64,000 nucleotides of DNA from Methanoregula sp. UBA64 (GCF_002502735.1 NZ_DAQC01000008.1:1-64000); one strand, 5' to 3'; positions 42,866 through 51,198 are shown, counted from the first letter of the stretch. The notes: generated by a model not told the origin, from the sequence alone. Program-made: numbers and translations.

Positions 42866-43428
42866 GTCAGGGCGTCCTCCTCGCGACAGCGGGGGCAGAG
42901 CAGGACGGAATCCACACGCTTGAGATCATCAGACATCTGGCTGCAGCGGCTGCACATACCTACTTCGAAATGCTCCTCCCGGTTGATCTCGATGAGATCG
43001 GTCAGGAGTGCGTTCTGTTCGTTCGATATGGTCAGGAGATCCCGGACGGTCACGATTCCTATGACCTTGTCGGTCTTGTCAACTACGGGAAGTCTTCTGA
43101 CCTTGTGCTTGACCATCATCTGTGCTGCGTCGACTACAGTCTTATCCGCACTCACCGTAATGAGTGGCGTGCTCATGATTGTGTTCACCTGCACTGTACT
43201 TGGCTTGAGGTCCTTTGCCACCACCTTGCAGTTGATGTCCTCCTCGGTCACAATGCCAATGGGCCTGTTCCTCTGGACGATAATGACGCTCCCGACCTCT
43301 TCGCGGCACATGGCTTTTGCCGCCTTTGCGACATTGGCCTCGATGCTCACCATGATCGGGTTCCTTTTCATCACTTCGCTTAACGGTACGCGGGTCTCAA
43401 ACCGGATCGTGTTGGTTGTCTTTTTCAT
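42862..43428 (-). CDS. CBS-domain pair fused to zinc ribbon
   Basis: 188 residues. Two CBS domains (about 15-70 and 80-135, e.g. VNTIMSTPLITVSADK, GIVTVRDLL) followed by a C-terminal zinc ribbon with CSRCSQM and CPRC. Such CBS-zinc ribbon proteins are typical of archaea, where they may recruit the nucleotide-sensing module to RNA polymerase or ribosomes; this is not demonstrated. First gene of the CBS operon. Confidence 0.9.
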   Translation of the reverse strand: MKKTTNTIRFETRVPLSEVMKRNPIMVSIEANVAKAAKAMCREEVGSVIIVQRNRPIGIVTEEDINCKVVAKDLKPSTVQVNTIMSTPLITVSADKTVVDAAQMMVKHKVRRLPVVDKTDKVIGIVTVRDLLTISNEQNALLTDLIEINREEHFEVGMCSRCSQMSDDLKRVDSVLLCPRCREEDALT

Positions 43429-43489
43429 GAGTCACCTCCTTGTGAAGTGCTGTAATGCTGATGATTACAATTAGCATCCTTTCCGCCCC

Positions 43490-43503
43490 TTGTATAAATA
43501 CAA
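43490..43503 (-). promoter_or_regulatory. Symmetric TATA element of the CBS operon
   Basis: TTGTATAAATACAA is symmetric around AA and lies about 62-75 bases before the first CBS gene. Being nearly palindromic it could direct transcription either way. An ATGCT/AGCAT dyad (43454-43458/43472-43476) sits between it and the gene. Confidence 0.5.
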
Positions 43504-43595
43504 TTTGGCAGCGGCAGAAACGCGATGCGGCCGGGTAATACAATCCGTTTGCATGGCAGAATGCAGGGGCTGGTTCATGACGGCCGGTACGAGAA

Positions 43596-43669
43596 ACATA
43601 ATAAAGAACCCTTGCCAAACACTACTAACGGTTGATGGCAGGACCGGCGTTTTTGCCGGTATGCCCTGC
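43596..43669 (+). promoter_or_regulatory. Promoter and leader hairpin of the GTPase gene
   Basis: TATA-like ACATAATAAAG (43595-43605) predicts a start near 43632. The leader holds GCAGG-ACCGGC/GCCGGT-CCTGC (43638-43648/43655-43669) with an unpaired ATGC, ending 12 bases before the GAGGGG ribosome site at 43681. Confidence 0.45.
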
Positions 43670-43691
43670 AAATAACCTTCGAGGGGCCCTA

Positions 43692-44348
43692 ATGACGACA
43701 TTTTCCACGAAACTGGGGAACGCAAAGAAGAAACTCTCCTTATTTCTCAAGCGGTTTTTCAAGAAGAAGCGGACCCGGATCGGGATCTACGGCCCGCCGA
43801 ATGCGGGGAAGACGACGCTCGCAAACCGCATTGCCCGGGACTGGACCGGCGATGCGGTCGGCCCGGTGAGCGAGATCCCGCACGAGACCCGGAGGGCAAG
43901 GAAGCGCGAGGATATCGTAATCACGGGGGCAAACGGCCACACGGTAACGATCGATATCGTGGATACCCCGGGGGTTACGACAAAGATCGATTACCACGAG
44001 TTTCTGGAATTCGGGATGGAGAAAGACGAGGCGATCATCCGGGCCCGGGAGGCGACCGAAGGGGTTGCCGAGGCCATGCACTGGCTCCGCGAGGATATCG
44101 ACGGCGTCATCTACATGCTCGACTCGAGCCAGGACCCCTTCATGCAGGTCAATATCATGATGGTCGGGATCATCGAGAGCCGGGACCTGCCGGTGATCAT
44201 TGTGGCAAACAAGATCGATCTGCCCGATGCTGCGCCGTCACGGATCCGGAGCGCCTTTCCCCAGCACCCGGTGGTTGCCATCTCGGGGCTTGAAGGGCGT
44301 AACACGGAAGAGCTGTACGAGAAGATGATCCAGAACTTCTCCGGATAA
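43692..44348 (+). CDS. arvA: ArvA/OapA-type small GTPase (Era-like)
   Basis: 218 residues from ATG 43692 with GAGGGG upstream. An amphipathic, Lys-rich N-terminus (residues 1-28) precedes the G domain: G1 GPPNAGKTT (34-42), G3 DTPG (91-94), G4 NKID (173-176), G5 SGLE. Archaeal GTPases of this group occur beside DUF2073 (ArvB/OapB) and DUF2072 zinc-ribbon (ArvC/OapC) genes; in Haloferax volcanii ArvA drives extracellular vesicle formation. Here ArvC follows after 12 bases; ArvB was not seen anywhere in the window. Confidence 0.82.
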   Translation: MTTFSTKLGNAKKKLSLFLKRFFKKKRTRIGIYGPPNAGKTTLANRIARDWTGDAVGPVSEIPHETRRARKREDIVITGANGHTVTIDIVDTPGVTTKIDYHEFLEFGMEKDEAIIRAREATEGVAEAMHWLREDIDGVIYMLDSSQDPFMQVNIMMVGIIESRDLPVIIVANKIDLPDAAPSRIRSAFPQHPVVAISGLEGRNTEELYEKMIQNFSG

Positions 44349-44360
44349 TCTGGAGGGATC

Positions 44361-44834
44361 ATGCCACACAAGTGCACAAAATGCGGCAGGGAGTACAAGG
44401 ACGGGTCTACCGAGATCCTGAAAGGCTGTGCCAGCTGCGGCAACAAGAAGTTCATCTACGTCAAGGAGTCCGACATCAACAAGGACGTGTACGAGGAGAA
44501 GTCCATCGAGGAACTCGCGGGGGAGTCCGCAGAGGACGTTCTCGAAGTTGCTGAGCCGGAAATTAAAAAAGAGCCAAAACAGGAGGCTCCCGCCGCTGCT
44601 GCTGCCGAGGTAAAAGCGGACGTTAAGGGGAAAGCCAGAAAGGAGACCGGGATGTTCGACCGGGTCGAGACGATCCGGATCGTGGGCCCCGGTTCCTACG
44701 AGCTCAATATCGACAAGATGGCAAAGAGCGACGAGCGGATCGTGAGTGTCGGCGGCGAAGAGGGCAGCTACATCATCGACCTGATGTCGATGGCAAAGGA
44801 CGACACGAAACCGAAGCGATCGAAGAGAAGGTAA
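44361..44834 (+). CDS. arvC: ArvC/OapC-type zinc-ribbon protein (DUF2072)
   Basis: 157 residues. N-terminal zinc ribbon CTKCGR...CASCGNKKF, then an acidic Ala/Glu/Lys linker (residues 40-95, low complexity), then a C-terminal domain with FDRVETIRIVGPGSYELNIDKM. This is the DUF2072 pattern, encoded with the small GTPase. Its molecular role is unknown; the pairing with ArvA is the main clue. A T8 run (44839-44846) terminates transcription. Confidence 0.85.
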   Translation: MPHKCTKCGREYKDGSTEILKGCASCGNKKFIYVKESDINKDVYEEKSIEELAGESAEDVLEVAEPEIKKEPKQEAPAAAAAEVKADVKGKARKETGMFDRVETIRIVGPGSYELNIDKMAKSDERIVSVGGEEGSYIIDLMSMAKDDTKPKRSKRR

Positions 44835-44898
44835 GAGCTTTTTTTTGGCCGGCCGGACCCGGTCTTTTCTTTTTTACCAGTCCCGCGAGGGTAGCCTC

Positions 44899-45636
44899 TT
44901 ACCGCGTCCCCAGCTCTCCGCGGATCCCCTCATAGGACGGCGGCAGCCCGAGCGGGGAAAAGAACCGGTCGGTAAAGGCAAGGCTGGTCGTCACCGCCCA
45001 CTCCGCACACCCGTGCCCGAGGCACCGGTCCGGGAAGAAGGGGAGGTTACGGGCGGCCAGCGGGTCTTCAGCAAACCGGCCCGCAAGGTGGTGCCCGAAC
45101 GCTTCGGCATGAGGCCCGGCACCTGCCCCGGCCCCGTGGCCGGTCGGGAGGGGGATCCATTCGCGCCGGTAGTGCATCAGGTAATTCCGGATCGCGATGA
45201 TCTCTTTTATGCCCGTAAAATCCGGATCGTCTTCGGGAAAGATCGGCAGGTTCCCGATCTCAAGCACCTTCTGGTACTTGAGCGGCAGGGGCGTCCGGTC
45301 GAAATAGTTCTCGTTGTTCCACTTCTCGCCGATCGCTTTCAGGAGCGCCTCGTTCTTCTCGTCGGTGAAGCAGTACGCATTATCGGCTGCATCCGACCAG
45401 AGTTCGTTGATCGTGGCCTCCAGAAACGCCACCGACGAGAAGATCGCGTTTAAGACAAATGCCTCGTGCCGGAGCCGTTCGTCCGCAGATATCGCACCGG
45501 TCGCCGTATACTCCGCCTCGATCCGGTAGGCGAGCCGGCAGAAGAGGGCGGCGGACTGGAGGTATTTTACTGAGAAGCAGTCCCGGAACCGGATCTCCAG
45601 GTCGTCGTCGGGCTGACCCGCGGGCATCTGTTCCAT
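44899..45636 (-). CDS. Unknown protein with HEPN-like motif
   Basis: 245 residues from ATG 45636. Helical throughout the first 180 residues; IIAIRNYLMHYR near residue 150 fits the Rx4-6H motif of HEPN domains, and the preceding segment FLEATINELW is of the type seen in RiboL-PSP/abortive-infection HEPN proteins. The C-terminus contains a Gly/Ala/His-rich loop (GHGAGAGAG) and a Cys pair. HEPN proteins are often RNases in toxin or defence systems, but no MNT partner is adjacent, so it may also be a non-toxic structural HEPN protein. Confidence 0.55.
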   Translation of the reverse strand: MEQMPAGQPDDDLEIRFRDCFSVKYLQSAALFCRLAYRIEAEYTATGAISADERLRHEAFVLNAIFSSVAFLEATINELWSDAADNAYCFTDEKNEALLKAIGEKWNNENYFDRTPLPLKYQKVLEIGNLPIFPEDDPDFTGIKEIIAIRNYLMHYRREWIPLPTGHGAGAGAGPHAEAFGHHLAGRFAEDPLAARNLPFFPDRCLGHGCAEWAVTTSLAFTDRFFSPLGLPPSYEGIRGELGTR

Positions 45637-45761
45637 GCTACATCCCCCATTGGCGCCGGCAGGTAAAAAAAATATGCGGCAGACGTATCCGACCGGCAAA
45701 TGCTATAGTCATTCACGGTCAACAGTTCTCACTATAATTTTTTTTAATCACGGAAACGACC

Positions 45762-46997
45762 ATGGAACCCGCAGATGCACCGGTAGTGCCGCGCCCGCAA
45801 AAATATCTCGGCAACCGGGGCCTCATCGCACTTATCGCTCTGCTCTCCGCCTTTGTCCCGCTCTCCACGGACATGTACCTCCCGGCGCTCCCGGGCATGG
45901 GCGAGTACTTCGGCGTCTCCTCGAATCTCACCAACCTGACGCTCATCCTCTTCTTTGTCATCTTCTCGTTCGGGATGCTCGTCTGGGGGCCGCTCTCGGA
46001 CAAGTACGGCCGCCGGCCGATCCTCATCTTCGGCCTTGTCCTCTACATTGCGGCAAGTATGGCCTGCGCCGCAGCATGGGGGATCTGGCCGCTCATCCTC
46101 TTCCGCTGCCTCCAGGCCGCCGGGGGAAGTGCTGCTTCCGCGGTTGCGACCGCGATGGTAAAGGACGTGTACGCGGGGCGCAGACAGGAGTCCGTGCTTG
46201 CCGTTGTCCAGTCCATGGTGGTCCTCTCCCCGGCAATCGCCCCGGTGCTCGGCGCCTTCATGCTCCCGTATACCTCGTGGCGTGGCCTCTTTGCCGTACT
46301 GGGGATCATCGGGATCGTCTCCCTTGCCGGGGCAGTCCTGCTCTCCGAGACCATCCCGGAGAAGAGCACGAGGAGCGTCCCGCAGTCCCTGCGCCGGATC
46401 GGGACGGTTGTAAAAAACCCGGGATTTGCAGCACTTCTCCTCGTCTTTTCGCTCGTGAGCACGGCCTCCCTCGCATTCATCGCCGATTCCTCCTACATCT
46501 ATGAGGACAGCTTCGGCCTCTCGCAGCAGTGGTACAGCTTCTACTTCGCGTTCAACGCCCTTGCCCTGATCGCAGGGCCCTTCCTCTACCTCCGGCTCTC
46601 CCGAACGTTCTCGCGCCACGCGATCATCCTTGCCTGTTTTGTCACCATGATAGCCGGCGGGACACTGATCTTTTTCCTGGGGGAGATCGGGCCTTTGATC
46701 TTTGCCGTCGTCCTCTTCCCGGCCTCCCTGATGAGTGCCTGCGTCCGCCCTCCCGGGGCCTATCTCATGCTCTCGCAGCAGAAAGAAGATACCGGCTCTG
46801 CTGCGGCACTCATCAACTGCGCCGGCCTTCTCTTCGGGAGCGCCGGGATGATCCTTGTTTCAATGGACGCCGAGAGCCTTGTCCACGGTCTCGGGATGAT
46901 CTACGTGGCGGTCGGGTGCATCTGCCTTGCCGGATGGCTTTTGATCGGACGGTACCGGCTGATAAAAGAGATGCCGGACGCCACCGGGCCTGCATAA
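45762..46997 (+). CDS. MFS multidrug transporter, Bcr/CflA type
   Basis: 411 residues with twelve membrane helices. LSTDMYLPALPGMGEYF in helix 1 is the Bcr/CflA hallmark (DMYLPA), WGPLSDKYGRRPILIFG is motif A, and CLQAAGGSAASAVATAM lies in helix 4-5. Proton-linked export of drugs is expected. Divergent from the HEPN-like gene; an AT-rich ACTATAATTTTTTTTAAT at 45731-45748 serves as promoter. Confidence 0.93.
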   Translation: MEPADAPVVPRPQKYLGNRGLIALIALLSAFVPLSTDMYLPALPGMGEYFGVSSNLTNLTLILFFVIFSFGMLVWGPLSDKYGRRPILIFGLVLYIAASMACAAAWGIWPLILFRCLQAAGGSAASAVATAMVKDVYAGRRQESVLAVVQSMVVLSPAIAPVLGAFMLPYTSWRGLFAVLGIIGIVSLAGAVLLSETIPEKSTRSVPQSLRRIGTVVKNPGFAALLLVFSLVSTASLAFIADSSYIYEDSFGLSQQWYSFYFAFNALALIAGPFLYLRLSRTFSRHAIILACFVTMIAGGTLIFFLGEIGPLIFAVVLFPASLMSACVRPPGAYLMLSQQKEDTGSAAALINCAGLLFGSAGMILVSMDAESLVHGLGMIYVAVGCICLAGWLLIGRYRLIKEMPDATGPA

Positions 46998-47050
46998 CAG
47001 CGGGTACGCTCCTCAGATACCCTTAATATTTGCCGGTGTCAATAATAGGA

Positions 47051-47074
47051 CAGCACTTTTTAAAACAGGTGCTG
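47051..47074 (+). promoter_or_regulatory. TATA box flanked by inverted repeat, rpsO promoter
   Basis: TTTTTAAAAC (47057-47066) lies inside the dyad CAGCAC/GTGCTG (47051-47056/47069-47074). Archaeal spacing puts transcription start at about 47085-47090, i.e. at the edge of the folded leader described next. The dyad could be an operator covering the TATA box. Confidence 0.55.
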
Positions 47075-47078
47075 ACAG

Positions 47079-47180
47079 ATGTAAGTCCGACGTGCCCGTT
47101 TCGACGGCACGGCCTCAAAACATCAGGCTTTGGGATTACAGAGAGTCAGTATGCACTACTGCACTTTTCTGGACTTACAT
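47079..47180 (+). ncRNA. Cloverleaf-like structured RNA or leader upstream of rpsO
   Basis: 102 bases closed by a perfect 10-pair stem ATGTAAGTCC/GGACTTACAT (47079-47088/47171-47180). Inside are three hairpins: CGTGCC/GGCACG (47091-47096/47106-47111), GCCT/AGGC (47112-47115/47125-47128) and CAGTA/TACTG (47147-47151/47157-47161). It ends eight bases before GAGGT of the rpsO ribosome site. Not a tRNA: no T-arm or anticodon pattern. It may be a 5' leader folding element that regulates rpsO-recJ-pcc1-rps3ae, or a separate small RNA. Confidence 0.55.
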
Positions 47181-47199
47181 GATTTAACGAGGTATATTC

Positions 47200-47658
47200 A
47201 TGGCACGAATGCACGCCAGAAGAAGAGGCAAGTCGAGTTCTGTTAGACCGGCACGCAGCGAAGCGCCCGCATGGTCCAACACGGACAAGGCAGCGATCGA
47301 GAAACTTATCGTCGATCTCCGCAAGGAAGGCACATCAAGCAGCATGATCGGTCTCGTTCTCCGGGACCGCTACGGCGTTCCCGATGTCAAGCTGGTCACC
47401 GGCAAGCGTATCGGCGACATCTTGAAAGAGAACCAGGTCAGCTCCGAGATCCCCGAGGATCTCCGCGACCTCATGATCAAGGCTCTGGGCCTGCGCAAGC
47501 ACTTAACCGAGAACACCAAGGATCTGCACAACAAGCGCCAGCTCCATCTCGTCGAGGCCAAGATCCGCAGGCTCGTGCGGTATTACACCGGCACGAAGAA
47601 ACTGCCCGCGGGCTTCACCTACAAGCCGGAGAACGCCGAGATCCTGCTGTCCAGGTAA
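47200..47658 (+). CDS. rps15: 30S ribosomal protein S15
   Basis: 152 residues. MARMHARRRGKSSS and the SxxxIGLVLRDRYGVPDVK segment are the archaeal/eukaryal S13e/S15 type; LRKHLTENTKDLHNKR and HRLVRYY-like RRLVRYYTGTKKLP fit the S15 core. The ribosome site GAGGT (47189-47193) is six bases before the ATG. Leads the conserved cluster with RecJ-like, Pcc1 and S3Ae. Confidence 0.97.
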   Translation: MARMHARRRGKSSSVRPARSEAPAWSNTDKAAIEKLIVDLRKEGTSSSMIGLVLRDRYGVPDVKLVTGKRIGDILKENQVSSEIPEDLRDLMIKALGLRKHLTENTKDLHNKRQLHLVEAKIRRLVRYYTGTKKLPAGFTYKPENAEILLSR

Positions 47659-47689
47659 GTTAGGAATTAATCGCTGCTACCGATACGCT

Positions 47690-48910
47690 ATGTCGCTTGA
47701 AGAATCCGCGAAGATCGTGGCCGACCAGATCCGGCGCCAGCAGTACGTCGAGGTGTACGCACACCACGACGCTGACGGCATTGCAGCAGGGGCGATCCTC
47801 TGCCATGCGATGCTCCGGGCCGGGATCCGGTTCCGCCTCAGGATCTGTGCCGAAACGCCGCGTACCGGCTTTTCGCACGATGCGGCAACCCTTCTCTGCG
47901 ACATGGGATCCGGTACCGAAGACCTGCCGTTAGAGACGATCGTGGTGGATCACCACCTCCCGGTCTTTACCGGGCAGTTCCATGCAAACCCCCGCCTTGA
48001 AAAGATTGACGGCGACCGCGAACTCTCCGCTGCCGGCATGGCATACCTTGTCGCCCGGCAGATGGGAGACAACCGCGACCTTGCCGGCCTCGTGATGCCC
48101 GGCATCATCGGGGACGGCCAGGCATTTGCCGGTAAAAACCTCGAGATCTTCAACGAGGGCGTGGCAAACGGGATCATTGTCCCGGCCCGGGGCATTACCC
48201 TTGCCGGCCGCGACATGGCGGAACGGTGGCTGCTTGCCACCCGGCCCTACCTTGACGGCATCAGCGGGGACGAGACGGCGGTTGCCGACCTCCTTGCGGA
48301 CGCACAGGGGACAAACGGCCTCAACACCGGGACCCTCTTAAGTCTTGCCGTGCTCCGGTCCGCCCCGCAGACCTCTGCGGAAGGACTGGGGCTGCTCTAC
48401 GGGGACACGCTCAGGCTGGAACGCGAGGTCATCGAGGACGCACATGCGCTTACCGCGGTCATCGACGCCTGCGGTAAATCGGGATACGGCGACCTTGCGG
48501 TTGCCCTCTGCCTCCGCTCATCTGCGGAGCTCACCGACGCCTGGGAACGGGCACGGCAGCACTATCTTGCCGTGATCGGTGCGGTAAAAACCGTGCGCCC
48601 CGATACGGAGGCCGGGACCGCCGTGTACGAGGCACAGGACGCATCGCTTGCAAGCGATATCGCCGACGTGCTCTCCCGGGACCGGGTGCAGCAGGCACCG
48701 GTGCTCGTGTATGCAAAAGCGGGGGGTTCCTGCCGGTGTTCGGCACGCACACCCGCAAGCGTCAGCGCCGATATCGGGCCGGTTGTCCGTGACCTTGCCG
48801 CAGCCTGCGGCGGGAACGGCGGGGGCCATCGCACCCGTGCAGGGGCAACGATCCCCTGCGACCAGCTCGCGGCCTTTGTCAAGGGCTGGCAGGAGGCGCT
48901 TCTGGCATGA
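47690..48910 (+). CDS. RecJ-like DHH phosphoesterase
   Basis: 406 residues. AHHDADGIAAGAIL (motif with Asp pair), CDMGSG, VVDHHLP (the DHH triad) and C-terminal GGNGGGHRTRAGATI (DHHA1 domain) are intact. Archaeal RecJ-like proteins include the GINS-associated nuclease GAN and nanoRNase-type exonucleases. The genomic link with S15, Pcc1 and S3Ae is conserved, but which substrate this one cuts is open. It overlaps pcc1 by four bases (ATGA). Confidence 0.92.
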   Translation: MSLEESAKIVADQIRRQQYVEVYAHHDADGIAAGAILCHAMLRAGIRFRLRICAETPRTGFSHDAATLLCDMGSGTEDLPLETIVVDHHLPVFTGQFHANPRLEKIDGDRELSAAGMAYLVARQMGDNRDLAGLVMPGIIGDGQAFAGKNLEIFNEGVANGIIVPARGITLAGRDMAERWLLATRPYLDGISGDETAVADLLADAQGTNGLNTGTLLSLAVLRSAPQTSAEGLGLLYGDTLRLEREVIEDAHALTAVIDACGKSGYGDLAVALCLRSSAELTDAWERARQHYLAVIGAVKTVRPDTEAGTAVYEAQDASLASDIADVLSRDRVQQAPVLVYAKAGGSCRCSARTPASVSADIGPVVRDLAAACGGNGGGHRTRAGATIPCDQLAAFVKGWQEALLA

Positions 48911-49155
48911 TGCAGGTCACAGGGAAGATCTCCACCCTGCACGCAGATGCGCCCGCCGTGGCGTCGTCGCTTGCACCGGATAACCTTACGGGCATGACAA
49001 CGATTGCCTGCGGCGACCGGGTCGTAACGGAGCTCTCCGGCACACAGGTCAGGTCGGTCATCGCATCGGTAGACGATTACCTGATGAATCTGGCAATCGC
49101 GGACGAGGCAACAACACTCACGCGTACGAAGAAAACAGGAAGCAGAACCGAATAA
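48907..49155 (+). CDS. pcc1: KEOPS complex subunit Pcc1
   Basis: 82 residues (ATG 48907; a second ATG at 48910). Beta-alpha-beta layout with ...MTTIACGDRVVTELSGTQVRSVIASVDDYLMNL matches Pcc1, the dimerising subunit of the KEOPS tRNA t6A-modification complex, which together with Kae1 and Bud32 makes N6-threonylcarbamoyladenosine. Confidence 0.88.
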   Translation: MMQVTGKISTLHADAPAVASSLAPDNLTGMTTIACGDRVVTELSGTQVRSVIASVDDYLMNLAIADEATTLTRTKKTGSRTE

Positions 49156-49176
49156 TAAAATTCATGAGTTGATACT

Positions 49177-49782
49177 ATGGCAAAGAAGAAACAGGTTGGA
49201 AGAAGAGTAGAAGGCTGGAAAGCCAAGAGCTGGTTCAAGGTGTATACCCCCGACAACCTCGGCAAGGCATACATCGGCGACACCATCGCAAACGACACCG
49301 AGAGCGTCAAGGGCCGGATCATGCAGGCCACCCTTGGCGAGATTGCAAACGACTACGCAAAGCAGCACATCAAGATGAGCTTCAAGATCGCCGAGGTAAC
49401 CGGCGATGCGGCCTACACCGAGTTCGTCGGCCACGAAGTGACCCGCGACTACCTCCGGTCCCTTGTCAAGCGCCGCAGCTCCCGTATCGACTGCCATGCG
49501 CAGCTCACGACCAAGGACAACAAGCTCGTGCGCCTGACCATCAGCTGCTACACGTTTGCCCGGGCAAACATTGCCCAGGAACACGCCTTAAGAAACGCGA
49601 TCCTCGCGAGCATTGCAGCCCAGGCACAGGCATGGGACATGAATGCTCTCGTAAACGGCATCGTCTCGGGCGAGATCTCAAAGGATCTCTTCAAGGCCGT
49701 AAAGACCCTGTACCCGACCCGCCGTGTCGAGATCGTCAAGTCCAAGGTCGAGCCGGTTGCAGCACCGGTCTCCACCGCATAA
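49177..49782 (+). CDS. rps3ae: 30S ribosomal protein S3Ae (eS1)
   Basis: 201 residues. KKKQVGRRVEGWKAKSWF, IGDTIANDTESVKGR and the RRSSRIDC segment identify eS1. The last gene of the cluster; a T7 run at 49785-49791 right after the stop is the terminator. Confidence 0.97.
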   Translation: MAKKKQVGRRVEGWKAKSWFKVYTPDNLGKAYIGDTIANDTESVKGRIMQATLGEIANDYAKQHIKMSFKIAEVTGDAAYTEFVGHEVTRDYLRSLVKRRSSRIDCHAQLTTKDNKLVRLTISCYTFARANIAQEHALRNAILASIAAQAQAWDMNALVNGIVSGEISKDLFKAVKTLYPTRRVEIVKSKVEPVAAPVSTA

Positions 49783-49784
49783 TC

Positions 49785-49797
49785 TTTTTTTGTTTTT
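49785..49797 (+). terminator. T-rich terminator after rps3ae
   Basis: T7 followed by G and T5 directly after the S3Ae stop codon, the usual archaeal oligo-U signal. Confidence 0.6.
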
Positions 49798-49962
49798 GTC
49801 CGGCGCTGTGCCGGGGATATTCTGCACGGCCCGCTCGTTTTTACCCACGCGATTCCCGCAAATACCGTTGTGTTTTTTAGAGCTCCTGTTCCCCCGCACC
49901 GGCACGGCAGGAGATAACCGGGAAGCATAATTAACCCGGCCGCCCAATCAATCCTTAAATAT

Positions 49963-51198
49963 ATGACCGCTTCCCGGATCCTGTTCCTTGTTATCGACGG
50001 ACTTGCCGACCGGCCCTGCCCGGAGCTCGACAACCTCACCCCCCTGGAAGCAGCAAGCCACCCGGTCTTAGACAGTCTTGCCCAAAACGGCGTAACCGGG
50101 ATCATGGACCCGATTGCCCCGGGGGTCCGGCCCGGATCCGATACGGCCCACCTCGCCCTGTTAGGCTACGACCCCAAAACGTGTTACACCGGCCGGGGCC
50201 CGCTCGAATGCGAAGGCACGGGGATCCGGATGGAACCGGGCATGATCGGTTTCCGGTGCAACTATGCAACGATATCCCCGGACGGGCTCGTGACCGACCG
50301 GCGGGCCGGGCGTGTCCGCGATACGGCGGCCCTCTCGCAGGCAGTTCAGGACGGGGTCGATCTCGCGAAGTTCGGGATCGGATTTGTCTTCCGGTCCGGC
50401 GCCGGCCACCGGGCGGCCCTGGCCTTCAAAGGGGACAGCCTTGGCCACTGTGTCTCGTCAAACGATCCGAAACAGGACGGCGTGCCCCCCTCTGCCATCA
50501 GCCCGCTGGGGGACAATACACCGGACAAAAAAACAGCATTTGCCTGCAACGAATTTATCCGCCAGTCAGCGGAGATCCTCGCCGACCACCCGCTTAACCG
50601 GGAACGGGAGAGACAGGGCCTTTGCCCGGCAAACATCGTGTTTTTACGGGGCGCCGGGGAGATGGGACGCCTCGAACCGTTCGGGAAAAAGTACGGTCTT
50701 GACGGGAGCGTGATCGCAGCGGCAAGCCTTATTGCCGGGATCGGGAGCGCGGTCGGCCTGGAACGGGTGCCGGTCGAAGGCATCACCGGTTCGCAGGACT
50801 CCAATATCCGGGGGAAGATCGCGGCGGCGATCCGCGAACTTTCCCACCGGGATTTCGTGCTCGTCAACATCAAGGGAGCCGATGAGTCCGGCCATGACGG
50901 GAATGCCCGGGAGAAAAAGGCCTTTGTTGAAAAGGTGGACCGGGAACTTGCACCGTTACCGGGTCTCAAAGACACGCTTATCGTTGTCTGCGCCGATCAT
51001 TCAACACCGTGCAGTATCAGGGATCACAGCGCCGACCCGGTGCCGGTGATCGTCCACGGCGACGGGGTCAGGACCGATGCAGTGAACGAATACGGGGAAC
51101 GGGCCTGCGCCCGCGGGGGCCTTGGCCGGATCAGGGGGGCGGATCTTTTGCCGATCGCCCGCGATCTCATCAACCGGGCGCACAAGTACGGGGCATAA
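49963..51198 (+). CDS. apgM: Cofactor-independent phosphoglycerate mutase, archaeal
   Basis: 411 residues, alkaline-phosphatase superfamily. LFLVIDGLADRPCPELD (metal-binding Asp), SDTAHLALLGYDP (catalytic Ser at SDT), GADESGHDG and VCADHSTPC supply the two-metal site. Interconverts 2- and 3-phosphoglycerate, upstream of the enolase encoded at 31898. A TATA-like CATAATTAA (49926-49934) gives a short leader. Confidence 0.93.
   Translation: MTASRILFLVIDGLADRPCPELDNLTPLEAASHPVLDSLAQNGVTGIMDPIAPGVRPGSDTAHLALLGYDPKTCYTGRGPLECEGTGIRMEPGMIGFRCNYATISPDGLVTDRRAGRVRDTAALSQAVQDGVDLAKFGIGFVFRSGAGHRAALAFKGDSLGHCVSSNDPKQDGVPPSAISPLGDNTPDKKTAFACNEFIRQSAEILADHPLNRERERQGLCPANIVFLRGAGEMGRLEPFGKKYGLDGSVIAAASLIAGIGSAVGLERVPVEGITGSQDSNIRGKIAAAIRELSHRDFVLVNIKGADESGHDGNAREKKAFVEKVDRELAPLPGLKDTLIVVCADHSTPCSIRDHSADPVPVIVHGDGVRTDAVNEYGERACARGGLGRIRGADLLPIARDLINRAHKYGA

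Noticed and set aside
47079..47180. tRNA or tRNA-like gene
   Set aside because: A cloverleaf-like fold is seen, but no TTCRANY T-loop, anticodon arm or canonical seven-pair acceptor.
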